Below are positions 8,842 through 17,218 of a stretch of DNA of 49,509 nucleotides, piece by piece. Position numbers and translations under genes: made by a program. Position 1 is the first letter of the stretch. Every line of letters begins with the position of its first letter. Where the stretch lies: positions 1-49,509 of the forward strand of contig NZ_CVRU01000015.1 of NCBI RefSeq assembly GCF_001261715.1, read 5' to 3'. This DNA is from Dysgonomonas sp. HGC4 (lineage in GTDB: Bacteria; Bacteroidota; Bacteroidia; Bacteroidales; Dysgonomonadaceae). The notes beneath the pieces were generated by a model, which was not told the origin of the DNA, made no database searches, and saw only the letters and a list, made by a program, of their open reading frames with translations.

Positions 8842-8849
8842 CAAATATA
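8842..8849 (-). promoter_or_regulatory. -7 box upstream of the AlkD-like gene
   Basis: TATATTTG on the minus strand exactly matches TAnnTTTG and lies about 30 bases before the ATG. A -33 TTG is not obvious. Confidence 0.45.
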
Positions 8850-8999
8850 CAGATAAGTCGATTGCCTGCTATTAATTCTAAATATAATTGATGGTAAAAT
8901 ATTAAGCTCTTGGTAATTTTTCTCTTGGTTTTGGTATTTGCATTTTGGTAAATAAACCTCTTGAAAAGTACTGAAAGACTTTCTTTAGAATATAAAGAG

Positions 9000-9007
9000 T
9001 ATATTTG
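9000..9007 (+). promoter_or_regulatory. -7 box upstream of the small secreted protein gene
   Basis: TATATTTG matches TAnnTTTG and lies 49 bases before the chosen ATG at 9057. This supports the downstream start rather than the open frame beginning at 8961, which this box would interrupt. Confidence 0.5.
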
Positions 9008-9056
9008 TCTTGCCATTAGGCATAGTGCACTAACTAATTATTTAATTTTCTTGGAC

Positions 9057-9383
9057 ATGAAAAAAATGTTTTTAATCGGTTTATTAATGACCGGCTTGGC
9101 TACGACATATGCAAGTCGTACTTTTATTTCGGATAATACTTTAGAGCAAGATCAAGGGAGAAGATATAAGAAAGGGGATTATAAAGGAAATGTAACACTA
9201 GAAGATCTTCCTTCTTCAATTACTCAATATTTGAAGAAACATTATTCTGATTATGAAATTGTAATTTCGAAGAGAAAGGGAAATGGCTATTATTATCTGA
9301 AAATAGTTCATGGTGAAAATAGATACAGATCCAATTACAGAAGTTTAGTTTTTGATCAAGACGGAGATATTGTAAAAGGATAA
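9057..9383 (+). CDS. Small secreted PepSY-like protein
   Basis: This is a 108-aa exported protein. The start at 9057 gives MKKMFLIGLLMTGLATTYA, a good signal peptide; the open frame upstream codes nothing convincing. The mature part has a short basic stretch, then the segment LEDLPSSITQYLKKHYSDYEIVIS, followed by alternating strands with YYYLKIVHG and ending DQDGDIVKG. This helix-then-sheet pattern with 'P..I..yl...yp...i' is typical of the PepSY-like (DUF2874) periplasmic proteins common in Bacteroidetes. Their role is uncertain; PepSY domains are proposed to inhibit or chaperone peptidases. It stands alone, between an AlkD-like gene and cysS, with a strong terminator directly after its stop. 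Confidence 0.75.
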   Translation: MKKMFLIGLLMTGLATTYASRTFISDNTLEQDQGRRYKKGDYKGNVTLEDLPSSITQYLKKHYSDYEIVISKRKGNGYYYLKIVHGENRYRSNYRSLVFDQDGDIVKG

Positions 9384-9424
9384 AATAAAAGCCCTTAGCT
9401 TATTAGCTAAGGGCTTTTATTTTA
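9381..9424. terminator. Bidirectional intrinsic terminator
   Basis: A perfect stem of about 20 bp (core GCCCTTAGCT/AGCTAAGGGC) has a TATT loop and A/T tracts on both sides. It starts at the stop codon of the PepSY-like gene and precedes the end of convergent cysS. Confidence 0.92.
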
Positions 9425-9469
9425 GATTGTATAGAGGTATTTATATCACGCTCTTTGAATCACTATGAA

Positions 9470-10945
9470 CTATAGTTTCAATTTCCATTCAGCACCGTCT
9501 TTGCCATCTTTTATATCGAATCCGATTTGATTAAGCTCATTCCGAATTTTATCAGAGGTTGCCCAATCTTTATTTGTTTTGGCTTCATCACGTATCTGAA
9601 GAAGCAAATCTACAGCCTTACCAAAAGCTTCTTGTCCGTTTTGGTTTGAAGTTGATTCGTTCTTAATTCCCAAAATCTGAAATAAAAACACATCAAACAA
9701 GTTTTTTATTTCATTAATATCGGCTTGGCTAAGACTTACAGTTCCTCCAATAGCCGAGTTTATAGTAGTTGCTACATCAAACAGATAAGATATTACTATT
9801 GCTGAATTCAGATCGTCATTCAGGGCATCGTAACATTTTTGACGTATTGCTGTTATATCAGTCGATGAAGTTTCCGATACAGGTATTTTCTCGATTCTCG
9901 CATATGCATCCAATAATCTGTTTAGTCCCTTTTCAGATGCTAATAAGGCTTCGTTACTAAAATCTACAGTACTGCGATAATGAGCCTGTAAAATAAAGAA
10001 ACGAATAGTCATTGGCGAGAACGGTTGAGAAAGCAGTTTGTGCGATCCTGCGAAAAATTCGTCAAGTGTAATAAAGTTGCCTAACGATTTACCCATTTTC
10101 TGACCTCCAATGGTTATCATATTGTTATGCATCCAGTATTTTACTACCTGCTTCTTTTCGGCAGCTGTATTCTGTGCTATTTCGCATTCGTGATGAGGAA
10201 ACATAAGATCGAGTCCACCTCCGTGAATATCGAATTCTGTTCCTAAATACTTCATACTCATAGATGAACATTCTATATGCCACCCAGGGAATCCATTGCT
10301 CCAAGGCGAAGGCCAACGCATGATATGTTCGGGTGATGCTTTTTTCCAGAGGGCGAAATCAACTTTGCTGTGTTTCTCGTCTTGTCCATCCAAATCGCGG
10401 GTGGTGTTGAGCATCTCTTCTATATTTCTGTGGGATAATATGCCGTAATTGTGATCTTTATTGTATTTCACAACGTCAAAGTAAACAGATCCGTTACTTT
10501 CATAAGCATATCCGTTTTTCAATATTTCTTTAATTGTTTCGATCTGCTCTATTATGTGACCAGAGGCATGAGGCTCGATAGATGGAGATAAAACATTCAA
10601 GTCATCCATTGCCTTATGGTACTTGTTGGTATAATATTGCACCACTTCCATAGGCTCAAGTTCTTCTAATCGTGCTTTTTTTGCAACTTTATCTTCTCCT
10701 TCATCAGCATCATTTTCTAAATGACCTACATCTGTAATATTGCGTACATATCTTACTTTATAACCTATATGAGTAAGATAGCGGAACAATAGATCGAAAG
10801 TTATTGCAGGGCGGGTATGTCCTAAATGGGCATCACCATATACTGTCGGACCACATACATACATCCCTACGTGTGGGGCATGAAGTGGTTCAAAAACTTC
10901 TTTTTCTCGTTTAAGTGTGTTGTAAATCACTAATTTTTGTTCCAT
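9470..10945 (-). CDS. cysS: Cysteinyl-tRNA synthetase
   Basis: CysRS (491 aa, full family length) charges tRNA-Cys in the cytoplasm. Class I signatures are clear. The HIGH motif appears as HLGH in [16 protein letters not shown] (about residues 41-44), and the KMSKS motif appears as KMGKSLGN. Zinc-binding residues are present in the Cys of CGPTVY and in [11 protein letters not shown] and HHECEIAQ. The C-terminal helical region matches the DALR-type extension. It lies between the two GT-C glycosyltransferase genes on the minus strand. A promoter-like box and one copy of the AGGTC palindrome lie in its leader. Confidence 0.97.
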   Translation of the reverse strand: MEQKLVIYNTLKREKEVFEPLHAPHVGMYVCGPTVYGDAHLGHTRPAITFDLLFRYLTHIGYKVRYVRNITDVGHLENDADEGEDKVAKKARLEELEPMEVVQYYTNKYHKAMDDLNVLSPSIEPHASGHIIEQIETIKEILKNGYAYESNGSVYFDVVKYNKDHNYGILSHRNIEEMLNTTRDLDGQDEKHSKVDFALWKKASPEHIMRWPSPWSNGFPGWHIECSSMSMKYLGTEFDIHGGGLDLMFPHHECEIAQNTAAEKKQVVKYWMHNNMITIGGQKMGKSLGNFITLDEFFAGSHKLLSQPFSPMTIRFFILQAHYRSTVDFSNEALLASEKGLNRLLDAYARIEKIPVSETSSTDITAIRQKCYDALNDDLNSAIVISYLFDVATTINSAIGGTVSLSQADINEIKNLFDVFLFQILGIKNESTSNQNGQEAFGKAVDLLLQIRDEAKTNKDWATSDKIRNELNQIGFDIKDGKDGAEWKLKL

Positions 10946-10959
10946 ATACAGACATTTTT

Positions 10960-10973
10960 AAGGTCGCAGACCT
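10960..10973. repeat. Small intergenic palindrome (AGGTC..GACCT family), copy 2
   Basis: AAGGTCGCAGACCT lies 15 bases upstream of the cysS start, inside its predicted 5' leader. The arms AGGTC and GACCT are identical to those of the copies at 848 and 17185. The minus-strand flank AAATAGGTCTG is shared with the copy upstream of susD. Confidence 0.6.
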
Positions 10974-11022
10974 ATTTTATTGAGTGAGTCAGCAAGATAA
11001 AAGAGTTGTTGACTTCGTTTCA

Positions 11023-11030
11023 CAAAAATA
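11023..11030 (-). promoter_or_regulatory. -7 box upstream of cysS
   Basis: TATTTTTG on the minus strand matches TAnnTTTG and would give a leader of about 70 bases that contains the palindrome at 10960. The box lies just after the end of the upstream glycosyltransferase gene. Confidence 0.4.
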
Positions 11031-11041
11031 CAAATAAATGT

Positions 11042-12628
11042 TTAATGTGTATTCTGTTGTTTTTCTCTTTCTCTATGTATTGTTTTCATTAAGAAAATTT
11101 CTTTCCCTTCAAATTTCTGGGGGTGCGTTAGTTGTATTAACGAATCCGTAATAATGTAATTGGGTCTCACTCCGTCCATGAAATGATTATTGGCTCTCGT
11201 CTGTATTACATTCTCATCGAATGATTGAGTATAATGAAAGTCAAAATCGTGAGGTAAGGTGTTTACTTCTATTAATTTAAATGGTTGGTAGCTAACCGGT
11301 GTTTTCTTCTCGCTGTAGACAAAATATAAATTGTTGTCGTTCGGATACATTATAGAGAGCATGCCCAACCATCCACAAGCGCTGAATGTTGAGATAAAGA
11401 CTGTTTTATCGGTGTTTTTGCCTTCAAAATATTTCTGGATTTCTGCATATTCGTTATTCGTTTTCTCCATGTGCTCTTTTTCTGAAAAAAAACGTGCAAC
11501 AGAAAGAATTAATAACATCCAGATACTTGTGGTTATAAGTATTCTGGCTCTCTTAGCTCCTGATCCATACAATTCGGCCACTAATATTGATATTCCTAAG
11601 GCTAAACAACCTAGTAGGGTAGTCATATATCTGGGAATCATAATGGGTTTCATTATATAAGATATAATAATAGCTGAAATAACGGGAATGAAGAATGCAG
11701 CTATAAATGCCAAAGCGGTTATAACTTTAGTCCGATTTAGTTTTTTATATTCCTTTACTATTGCTCCCGCCAAAGCTGCTAATAATAGCAGCATGAACGA
11801 TAATGCTACTGCCATTACAGGAAGTGTAAATATGGTGTAAGGGTGTGTAGGCTCTTTGGGAGAAAATAGATAATAAGAGAATAACAAAAGATCTTTCAAT
11901 GTAAGTTTTGTAATCCAATAGTTATGATTAACGGCTGTTACTTGACTGATTAACTCAGGAATCCAAATAGCATATCCAATCATAAATGCAACAATAGCAA
12001 CTATGGTGTAACTTAGTTTTTTCTTATTGATAATTAAAAAGAATAGGAGTATTCCAAATATGGTGGCAGATCCCATCAACGAATAGTAGTGAGTATAGGA
12101 AGCGCAAAGAGCTGTAAATAATAAAAGGAGATTATTTAAAAGGCTCGAGTTTTTAAATACTTTGTAGGCTGCCAGAGCATTTGCCAAAGTGAAAAACATG
12201 GTCCATGAATACATGCGTATTTCATCGGCTAAATATTGTGTGACAGGTAGTAAGGTAACTATCACGATAAAGACCAGAGAAACGCTTGCTCCAAAATATC
12301 GTCGAATAGGGAACATTGCTAATAAGAAGACTCCTAATATTCCCAACACTGAAAATATCCTGAGAGTGAGTAAAGAGTTACCAAATAGAAAGGCAAAGCT
12401 CTTCAACATAAAGTAATAGAGTGGGGGATGAACATCGGCGGCTGTTATTTTCCATATTTCAAAAAATGAATGTTGTATCATAGCCATTGAGTATGCTTCA
12501 TCAAAAACGAACGAATCGTTATAAGCGGCAATAAATAGGAACAAAGAGATAGCCATTAAAGCGATCATAATGCTGGTCATTCTCTTTGTCGATGAACAGA
12601 AGGCTGCTAATCGGTTTTTAAAATCCAT
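11042..12628 (-). CDS. GT-C type membrane glycosyltransferase (GT39/83-like), copy 2
   Basis: This is a 528-aa polytopic membrane protein, paralogous to the one at 6499-7968. The diagnostic loop reads VFDEAYSMAMIQHSFFEIW, followed by AADVHPPLYYFMLK. The DE pair and the HPPLYY segment are the conserved catalytic or donor-binding features of GT-C enzymes of the ArnT/PMT/RgtA type. About ten to twelve membrane segments follow, and then a soluble C-terminal region (about residues 385-528) that is longer than in copy 1. Expected action is transfer of a sugar from a polyprenyl-phosphate donor on the periplasmic face; substrate unknown. It is transcribed away from the AraC gene of the utilization locus. 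Confidence 0.85.
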   Translation of the reverse strand: MDFKNRLAAFCSSTKRMTSIMIALMAISLFLFIAAYNDSFVFDEAYSMAMIQHSFFEIWKITAADVHPPLYYFMLKSFAFLFGNSLLTLRIFSVLGILGVFLLAMFPIRRYFGASVSLVFIVIVTLLPVTQYLADEIRMYSWTMFFTLANALAAYKVFKNSSLLNNLLLLFTALCASYTHYYSLMGSATIFGILLFFLIINKKKLSYTIVAIVAFMIGYAIWIPELISQVTAVNHNYWITKLTLKDLLLFSYYLFSPKEPTHPYTIFTLPVMAVALSFMLLLLAALAGAIVKEYKKLNRTKVITALAFIAAFFIPVISAIIISYIMKPIMIPRYMTTLLGCLALGISILVAELYGSGAKRARILITTSIWMLLILSVARFFSEKEHMEKTNNEYAEIQKYFEGKNTDKTVFISTFSACGWLGMLSIMYPNDNNLYFVYSEKKTPVSYQPFKLIEVNTLPHDFDFHYTQSFDENVIQTRANNHFMDGVRPNYIITDSLIQLTHPQKFEGKEIFLMKTIHREREKQQNTH

Positions 12629-12710
12629 AATTTATGTAGTCTGTTTATTAGAGATATATGCTAGTTATTAATTTATATTATACGATCATAAATATAAATT
12701 GGTTTGAATA

Positions 12711-12718
12711 CAAAACTA
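12711..12718 (-). promoter_or_regulatory. -7 box upstream of GT-C copy 2
   Basis: TAGTTTTG on the minus strand matches TAnnTTTG, about 85 bases before the ATG. No convincing -33 TTG is seen. Confidence 0.4.
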
Positions 12719-12808
12719 ATTGAAAAAAGAGAAAGAAACTATGGTTAAAATTATTATTTAGAAACTATTTATAACTTATTCTATGTAAACTTAGACTTTT
12801 AATGTTTC

Positions 12809-12816
12809 TATTTTTG
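12809..12816 (+). promoter_or_regulatory. -7 box upstream of the araC-type gene
   Basis: TATTTTTG matches TAnnTTTG. The predicted leader to the ATG at 12875 is about 50 bases. A TTAG at about 12791 is a weak -33 candidate. Confidence 0.4.
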
Positions 12817-12874
12817 CTAAATTCATAAATTTAGCCTTAAATATGTATAGATATCAGCCTTTAAATTGTGTATT

Positions 12875-13756
12875 ATGAGAAAATCGATGTTCAGAGAAGT
12901 TACACCACTTTCAGAGGGAGATTGCTTCGTGGTTTTTTCACGTATTAAATCCGAATTTTCATTTCCTATACATGCACATACAGAATATGAGTTGAATTTT
13001 ATTGAAAATGGAAAGAATGCTCAACGCGTTGTGGGTGATAGTGTTGAGCTAATTGATGATCTGGAGTTAACTCTCATAACAGGACCTGATCTTGAACACG
13101 CATGGTTGAACCATGAATGTACTTCCCGAAAAATAACAGAGATTACAATACAGTTTCACCCCGATTTGTTGAGTGATCAGCTATTGATGCGAAATCAGTT
13201 TAAGTCGGTGAAGGAGATGTTTCAAAAAGCCATTCATGGAGTAACCTTTTCACGTGATATTATCTGCCAGATTATGCCACGTCTCAAAATGTTGGCAGAG
13301 AAGCCTCAGGGAGCACACTCAGTCTTACAATTGTTTTCTATACTTTACGATTTATCTCTGTCATTAGATATGAGGGTTCTTTCGAATGAGTCTTTCTCGG
13401 TAAATTCTCAACATTTTGATAGTAGGAGAATCGAAAAGGCATATGTTTATATGCATAAGAATTATGACCAACAAATAATGCTTGCTGATGTAGCATCGCA
13501 TATTGGAATGAGTGAAGTTGCATTTAGCCGGTTTATGAAGAAATGCACAGGCAAAAATTTTGTAGATGCACTCAATGATATTCGTTTAGGTATTGCCTGC
13601 CAAAAGTTGGTAGATACAACTCATAGTGTTTCCGAAATCTGTTTTGCCAGTGGTTTCAATAATTTGTCGAACTTTAATAGAATATTTCATCGAAAGAAAG
13701 GGTGTACTCCCAGAGACTTCAGAGCCAGCTACTGGAAGAATCGTATTATGTTATGA
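12875..13756 (+). CDS. AraC-family transcriptional regulator of the utilization locus
   Basis: This 293-aa regulator (ATG at 12875; an in-frame TTG lies three codons earlier) has an N-terminal cupin-like sensing domain. It carries the FPIHAHTEYELNFIENG segment at about residues 28-44. The C-terminal AraC/XylS DNA-binding domain has two helix-turn-helix units: MLADVASHIGMSEVAFSRFMKK and the signature VSEICFASGFNNLSNFNRIFHRKKGCTP. It lies directly upstream of susC on the same strand and probably controls the downstream susC-susD-ASST-GH130-symporter cluster in response to a sugar. A long inverted repeat in the 285-base gap before susC is a candidate binding region. Confidence 0.92.
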   Translation: MRKSMFREVTPLSEGDCFVVFSRIKSEFSFPIHAHTEYELNFIENGKNAQRVVGDSVELIDDLELTLITGPDLEHAWLNHECTSRKITEITIQFHPDLLSDQLLMRNQFKSVKEMFQKAIHGVTFSRDIICQIMPRLKMLAEKPQGAHSVLQLFSILYDLSLSLDMRVLSNESFSVNSQHFDSRRIEKAYVYMHKNYDQQIMLADVASHIGMSEVAFSRFMKKCTGKNFVDALNDIRLGIACQKLVDTTHSVSEICFASGFNNLSNFNRIFHRKKGCTPRDFRASYWKNRIML

Positions 13757-13774
13757 AACACATTTCTTGTAAGC

Positions 13775-13892
13775 CTCAATAATGATACTTTTCATACTTT
13801 CCTTTATATTGTATCTTGTTTTTAATGAGATGAATATACAAATTTTTACAAATGTTATATTTTTTAATGGTACAAAAAGTATCATTATTGAG
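13775..13892. promoter_or_regulatory. 18-bp inverted repeat pair between araC and susC
   Basis: The 18-base sequence CTCAATAATGATACTTTT at 13775-13792 recurs as its exact reverse complement at 13875-13892. The centres of the two arms are exactly 100 bp apart. The rest of the araC-susC gap (13757-14041) is AT-rich and shows no gene and no clean TAnnTTTG box. The pair could be two operator half-sites for the neighbouring AraC-type regulator or a long-range RNA hairpin. Confidence 0.6.
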
Positions 13893-14041
13893 TAAAATAC
13901 TACTTGTTTCCTCTTCTTGACTCCTCTACTTTTACCTCCGTCAACCAAAGTCTTATTTTAAAATAATTTATACTGCGAAGTGTGATTTTTTAATTATTTA
14001 AAGACCACAATCTTGGTGAAAACCTAATACCATTTATTTGT

Positions 14042-17000
14042 ATGAAAAACAAGATCATTATTTCATTAGTATTTTTTGTGACTTCCTTTTCTTTATTATT
14101 TGCTCAAGGGACAATGGTAACTGGAAATGTGAAGGAAGCATCAACAAGCGATCCTATGCCTGGCGTAACGGTACAGCTGAAAGGCAAAAATCTGGCTACT
14201 TCTACTGATTTGGATGGTAATTATTCTATTGCCGCTCAAAAAGGTGATGTCTTAGTATTTTCTTTTTTAGGTATGAAACCCCTGTCGGTTACTGTAACGT
14301 CTGACTCTCCTCTTAACGTAAAACTCGAAGACGACAATGTGAGTCTCGATCAAGTAGTAGTTATTGGATACGGTACTGTCAAGAAAAGTGATTTGACAGG
14401 AGCTGTTTCCTCTATTTCGGCTAAAGATATGCAAGCTGATATTGCGCAGAATACGGCAAGTGCTTTGCAAGGCCGTATACCGGGAGTATCGGTTTCGAAT
14501 ACAAGTGGTCGTCCCGGAGCAGGGATGAATATTAATGTCAGAGGAGTATCGTCTCTGACCAATAATACACCTCTTTATGTGATTGATGGTGTGTATGGAG
14601 ACATTAATATGCTTGATCCTGCTGATATAGCTTCTATAGAAGTATTGAAGGATGCCTCGGCTGCTGCGATATATGGATCGAGGGCTGCCAGTGGGGTAGT
14701 AATCATCACAACTATTGCTGGACGAAAAGATACACCTAGTAAAATAAGACTAAATGTATATGCCGGTATTCAGCAATTACCCAAGAAAATGGATGTTTTG
14801 AATGGACCTGAATGGCTTTCTGTGGTGAATGCTCCTTCTGATTCAAAATATGCAGCAAATCTTTCTGGCAATGGTACCGATTGGCAAGATGAAGTGTATA
14901 GAACCGGAACTATTTATAAAGCGAATCTTGGAATAAGTGGAGGTTCTAAAACATCTGTTTACAGTACATCTTTAGGCTATATAAGTCAAGAAGGTATTAT
15001 GATTAATAGTAAGTACGAAGCCTTCAACATGAGAACCAAAAATCAGTACTCTTTCTTGAACAATAAGCTGAGACTTGGAGAATCTTTGATTTTAAAAATA
15101 GCCAAAGATAAAGGTGTCGATAATCCGGCAGTCGTAACACAAACATTACGTATGTCTCCAATTGTTCCGGTGCATGATGAAACAAGATTGGGAGGATGGG
15201 CGTCTACTGAAAGCTGGATGACAAATGTGGCGAATCCTGTAGGAGATATTCATGCCAATAGTAGTTGGGATAATAATTTTTCACGACTAACTCAAATCCT
15301 GATAAATGCTTATGCTGAGGCAGATCTTTATAAAGGCTTGCGTTATAAACTGAATTTGGGTATAAACCAAGATAATGGAACAACTAAAGCATTCCGAGAT
15401 ATATATAATTTCGGTAATGCGGGTATGAACGAACTTCCTGACTTGAAAGAGGGTTCATCGGAATCACATTCATGGCTTTTAGAGAATACTTTAAACTATG
15501 ACAATACATTTGGCAAACACACTGTTTCCGGATTATTAGGATATTCGGCTCAACGATATAGATACCGTGTTATTTCAGCCGGTCGTGAAGAATTACCTAT
15601 TGGTGTAAGTACAATAAACGGAGGTAGTGCCGATAGTCAATCTGCAAGTGGTTCTGCTAACGAAAACTCGATAGTGTCTGCATTCGGGCGACTTATGTAT
15701 AGTTATGATTCTCGTTATATGTTTTCGTTCTCTGTTCGTCGTGATGGATCTTCACGTTTTGCAGACGGTCATCGTTACGGAACATTCCCTTCAGCTTCTG
15801 CCGGATGGAATATCCAGAATGAAAAATTTGCCGAACCTTTGAAAAAGGTTTTCGATGAGCTTAAATTAAGAGCCAGTTATGGTAAATTGGGTAATCAGGA
15901 AATCGGAAATTACCTGACTCAAAGTACGGTTAGAAGAGGTATAAACTATGTACAAGGGTCTTCTTGGTGGATGGGTGGAATGCCCGGAATCAATTGGGTA
16001 TCTCCACAGGATTTGACATGGGAAGAAACGGCTACTTCAAATATCGGACTCGATGCTAGTCTTTTCAATGGCAAATTAGCTTTTACAGCAGATGCATTTA
16101 TACAAACAACTGATGGTGTATTGTTGGGTATAAATATGCCTTCATCAACAGGTCTTACTGGTAGCCCTATTTTGAATGCCGGTCAAATAGAGAATAAAGG
16201 ATTAGAATTATCTCTTACTCATCGCAACTCTGTAGGTAAAGTATATTATAGCTTAACCGGTAATATCTCGACTATACAGAATAAGGTGAAAAAGATTACA
16301 ATCGGAAATCAGCAAGAATTTCCCGGATATAGCCCTCAAGGATTGGGTACAGTTACATGGGCAAAAGTTGGAGATCCTATAGGCTCTTTCTATTTGGTGA
16401 AAACAGACGGAATTTTCCAAAGCAAAGAAGAAATTCAGGCTTATAAAGATAAGAATGGTAATCTTATTCAACCCAATGCCGAGCCCGGAGATATTCGTTT
16501 TGTAGATGCAAATGGCGATGGTTCTATTACAGATGGCGATGCGCGTTATGCAGGAAGTCCTTTCCCCGATTTTAGCTTTGGATTTAGAGCCAATGCCGAG
16601 TGGAATAATTTTGATATAAGTTTCTTCTTTGACGGAATGTCGGGTAATAAAATCTTCAACTTTACCCGTTATAGAATGGAGTCAATGATTGATATTACAA
16701 ATTATGGAAGCAGAGTATTAGATGCGTGGACTCCTACCAATACACATACAAGCATGCCTCGTTTCGAGATTACAGACCCGAATAAAAACTCACGCGTGGC
16801 AAGTGATCGCTGGCTCGAAGATGGTTCTTTCATTCGTTTGAAGACTTTCGAATTTGGTTATACTCTGCCTAAAGCCATGTTGAGTAAATTAAATATTGAG
16901 CATTTAAGAATCTTCTCCGCTTGCGAAAACCTATTTACTATTACAGGCTATAAAGGTTATACACCTGATTTAGGAGAAAATAATCATAGTAATACGGGAA

Positions 17001-17086
17001 CAAGCTCTGCTTTAACCAGAGGAACAGACCATGGACGTTATCCTATACCTCGAGTTATATCTTTCGGTATACAGTTCTATCTCTAA
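14042..17086 (+). CDS. SusC/RagA-family TonB-dependent outer-membrane transporter
   Basis: This is a 1014-aa outer-membrane importer. The signal peptide MKNKIIISLVFFVTSFSLLFAQ is followed by a carboxypeptidase-regulatory-like domain (about residues 25-95, GVTVQLKGKNLATSTDLDGNYSI). Next come the TonB-box region and the plug, with SusC signatures VVVIGYGTVKKSDLTGAV and IEVLKDASAAAIYGSRAASGVVIITT. A large 22-strand type barrel ends ISFGIQFYL. With the SusD lipoprotein encoded next, it forms the lidded uptake complex for oligosaccharides. Downstream genes suggest a beta-mannoside-containing substrate. At 1014 aa it has the usual SusC length. No extra N-terminal signalling domain is present, so regulation probably comes from the AraC protein rather than an anti-sigma factor. 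Confidence 0.96.
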   Translation: MKNKIIISLVFFVTSFSLLFAQGTMVTGNVKEASTSDPMPGVTVQLKGKNLATSTDLDGNYSIAAQKGDVLVFSFLGMKPLSVTVTSDSPLNVKLEDDNVSLDQVVVIGYGTVKKSDLTGAVSSISAKDMQADIAQNTASALQGRIPGVSVSNTSGRPGAGMNINVRGVSSLTNNTPLYVIDGVYGDINMLDPADIASIEVLKDASAAAIYGSRAASGVVIITTIAGRKDTPSKIRLNVYAGIQQLPKKMDVLNGPEWLSVVNAPSDSKYAANLSGNGTDWQDEVYRTGTIYKANLGISGGSKTSVYSTSLGYISQEGIMINSKYEAFNMRTKNQYSFLNNKLRLGESLILKIAKDKGVDNPAVVTQTLRMSPIVPVHDETRLGGWASTESWMTNVANPVGDIHANSSWDNNFSRLTQILINAYAEADLYKGLRYKLNLGINQDNGTTKAFRDIYNFGNAGMNELPDLKEGSSESHSWLLENTLNYDNTFGKHTVSGLLGYSAQRYRYRVISAGREELPIGVSTINGGSADSQSASGSANENSIVSAFGRLMYSYDSRYMFSFSVRRDGSSRFADGHRYGTFPSASAGWNIQNEKFAEPLKKVFDELKLRASYGKLGNQEIGNYLTQSTVRRGINYVQGSSWWMGGMPGINWVSPQDLTWEETATSNIGLDASLFNGKLAFTADAFIQTTDGVLLGINMPSSTGLTGSPILNAGQIENKGLELSLTHRNSVGKVYYSLTGNISTIQNKVKKITIGNQQEFPGYSPQGLGTVTWAKVGDPIGSFYLVKTDGIFQSKEEIQAYKDKNGNLIQPNAEPGDIRFVDANGDGSITDGDARYAGSPFPDFSFGFRANAEWNNFDISFFFDGMSGNKIFNFTRYRMESMIDITNYGSRVLDAWTPTNTHTSMPRFEITDPNKNSRVASDRWLEDGSFIRLKTFEFGYTLPKAMLSKLNIEHLRIFSACENLFTITGYKGYTPDLGENNHSNTGTSSALTRGTDHGRYPIPRVISFGIQFYL

Positions 17087-17184
17087 AACAATATTTCCCT
17101 ATCTATTTAATAAATAGAAATACATAATGATATATTTCAGAGTTATAGCATTTTATAGATGTTATACTCACCTAAATTTTAAAT

Positions 17185-17197
17185 AGGTCTGAGACCT
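17185..17197. repeat. Small intergenic palindrome (AGGTC..GACCT family), copy 3
   Basis: AGGTCTGAGACCT lies 21 bases before the susD start in the 132-base susC-susD gap. Its flanks AAAT and TAA resemble those of the copy upstream of cysS read on the minus strand. Confidence 0.6.
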
Positions 17198-17218
17198 TAA
17201 CTGATAAAATAACATAGA

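Noticed and set aside
8961-9056. N-terminal extension of the small secreted protein
   Set aside because: The internal ATG at 9057 starts a good signal peptide, and a promoter box at 9000-9007 lies inside the would-be extension.
11331-11660. Plus-strand open frame of 109 codons opposite the second GT-C gene
   Set aside because: It is antisense to conserved membrane segments; its hydrophobic stretches only mirror those of the real gene.
13751-13948. Minus-strand open frame of 65 codons in the araC-susC gap
   Set aside because: It covers both arms of the inverted repeat but has no signal peptide, motif or promoter box; the repeat explains the DNA better than a peptide gene.
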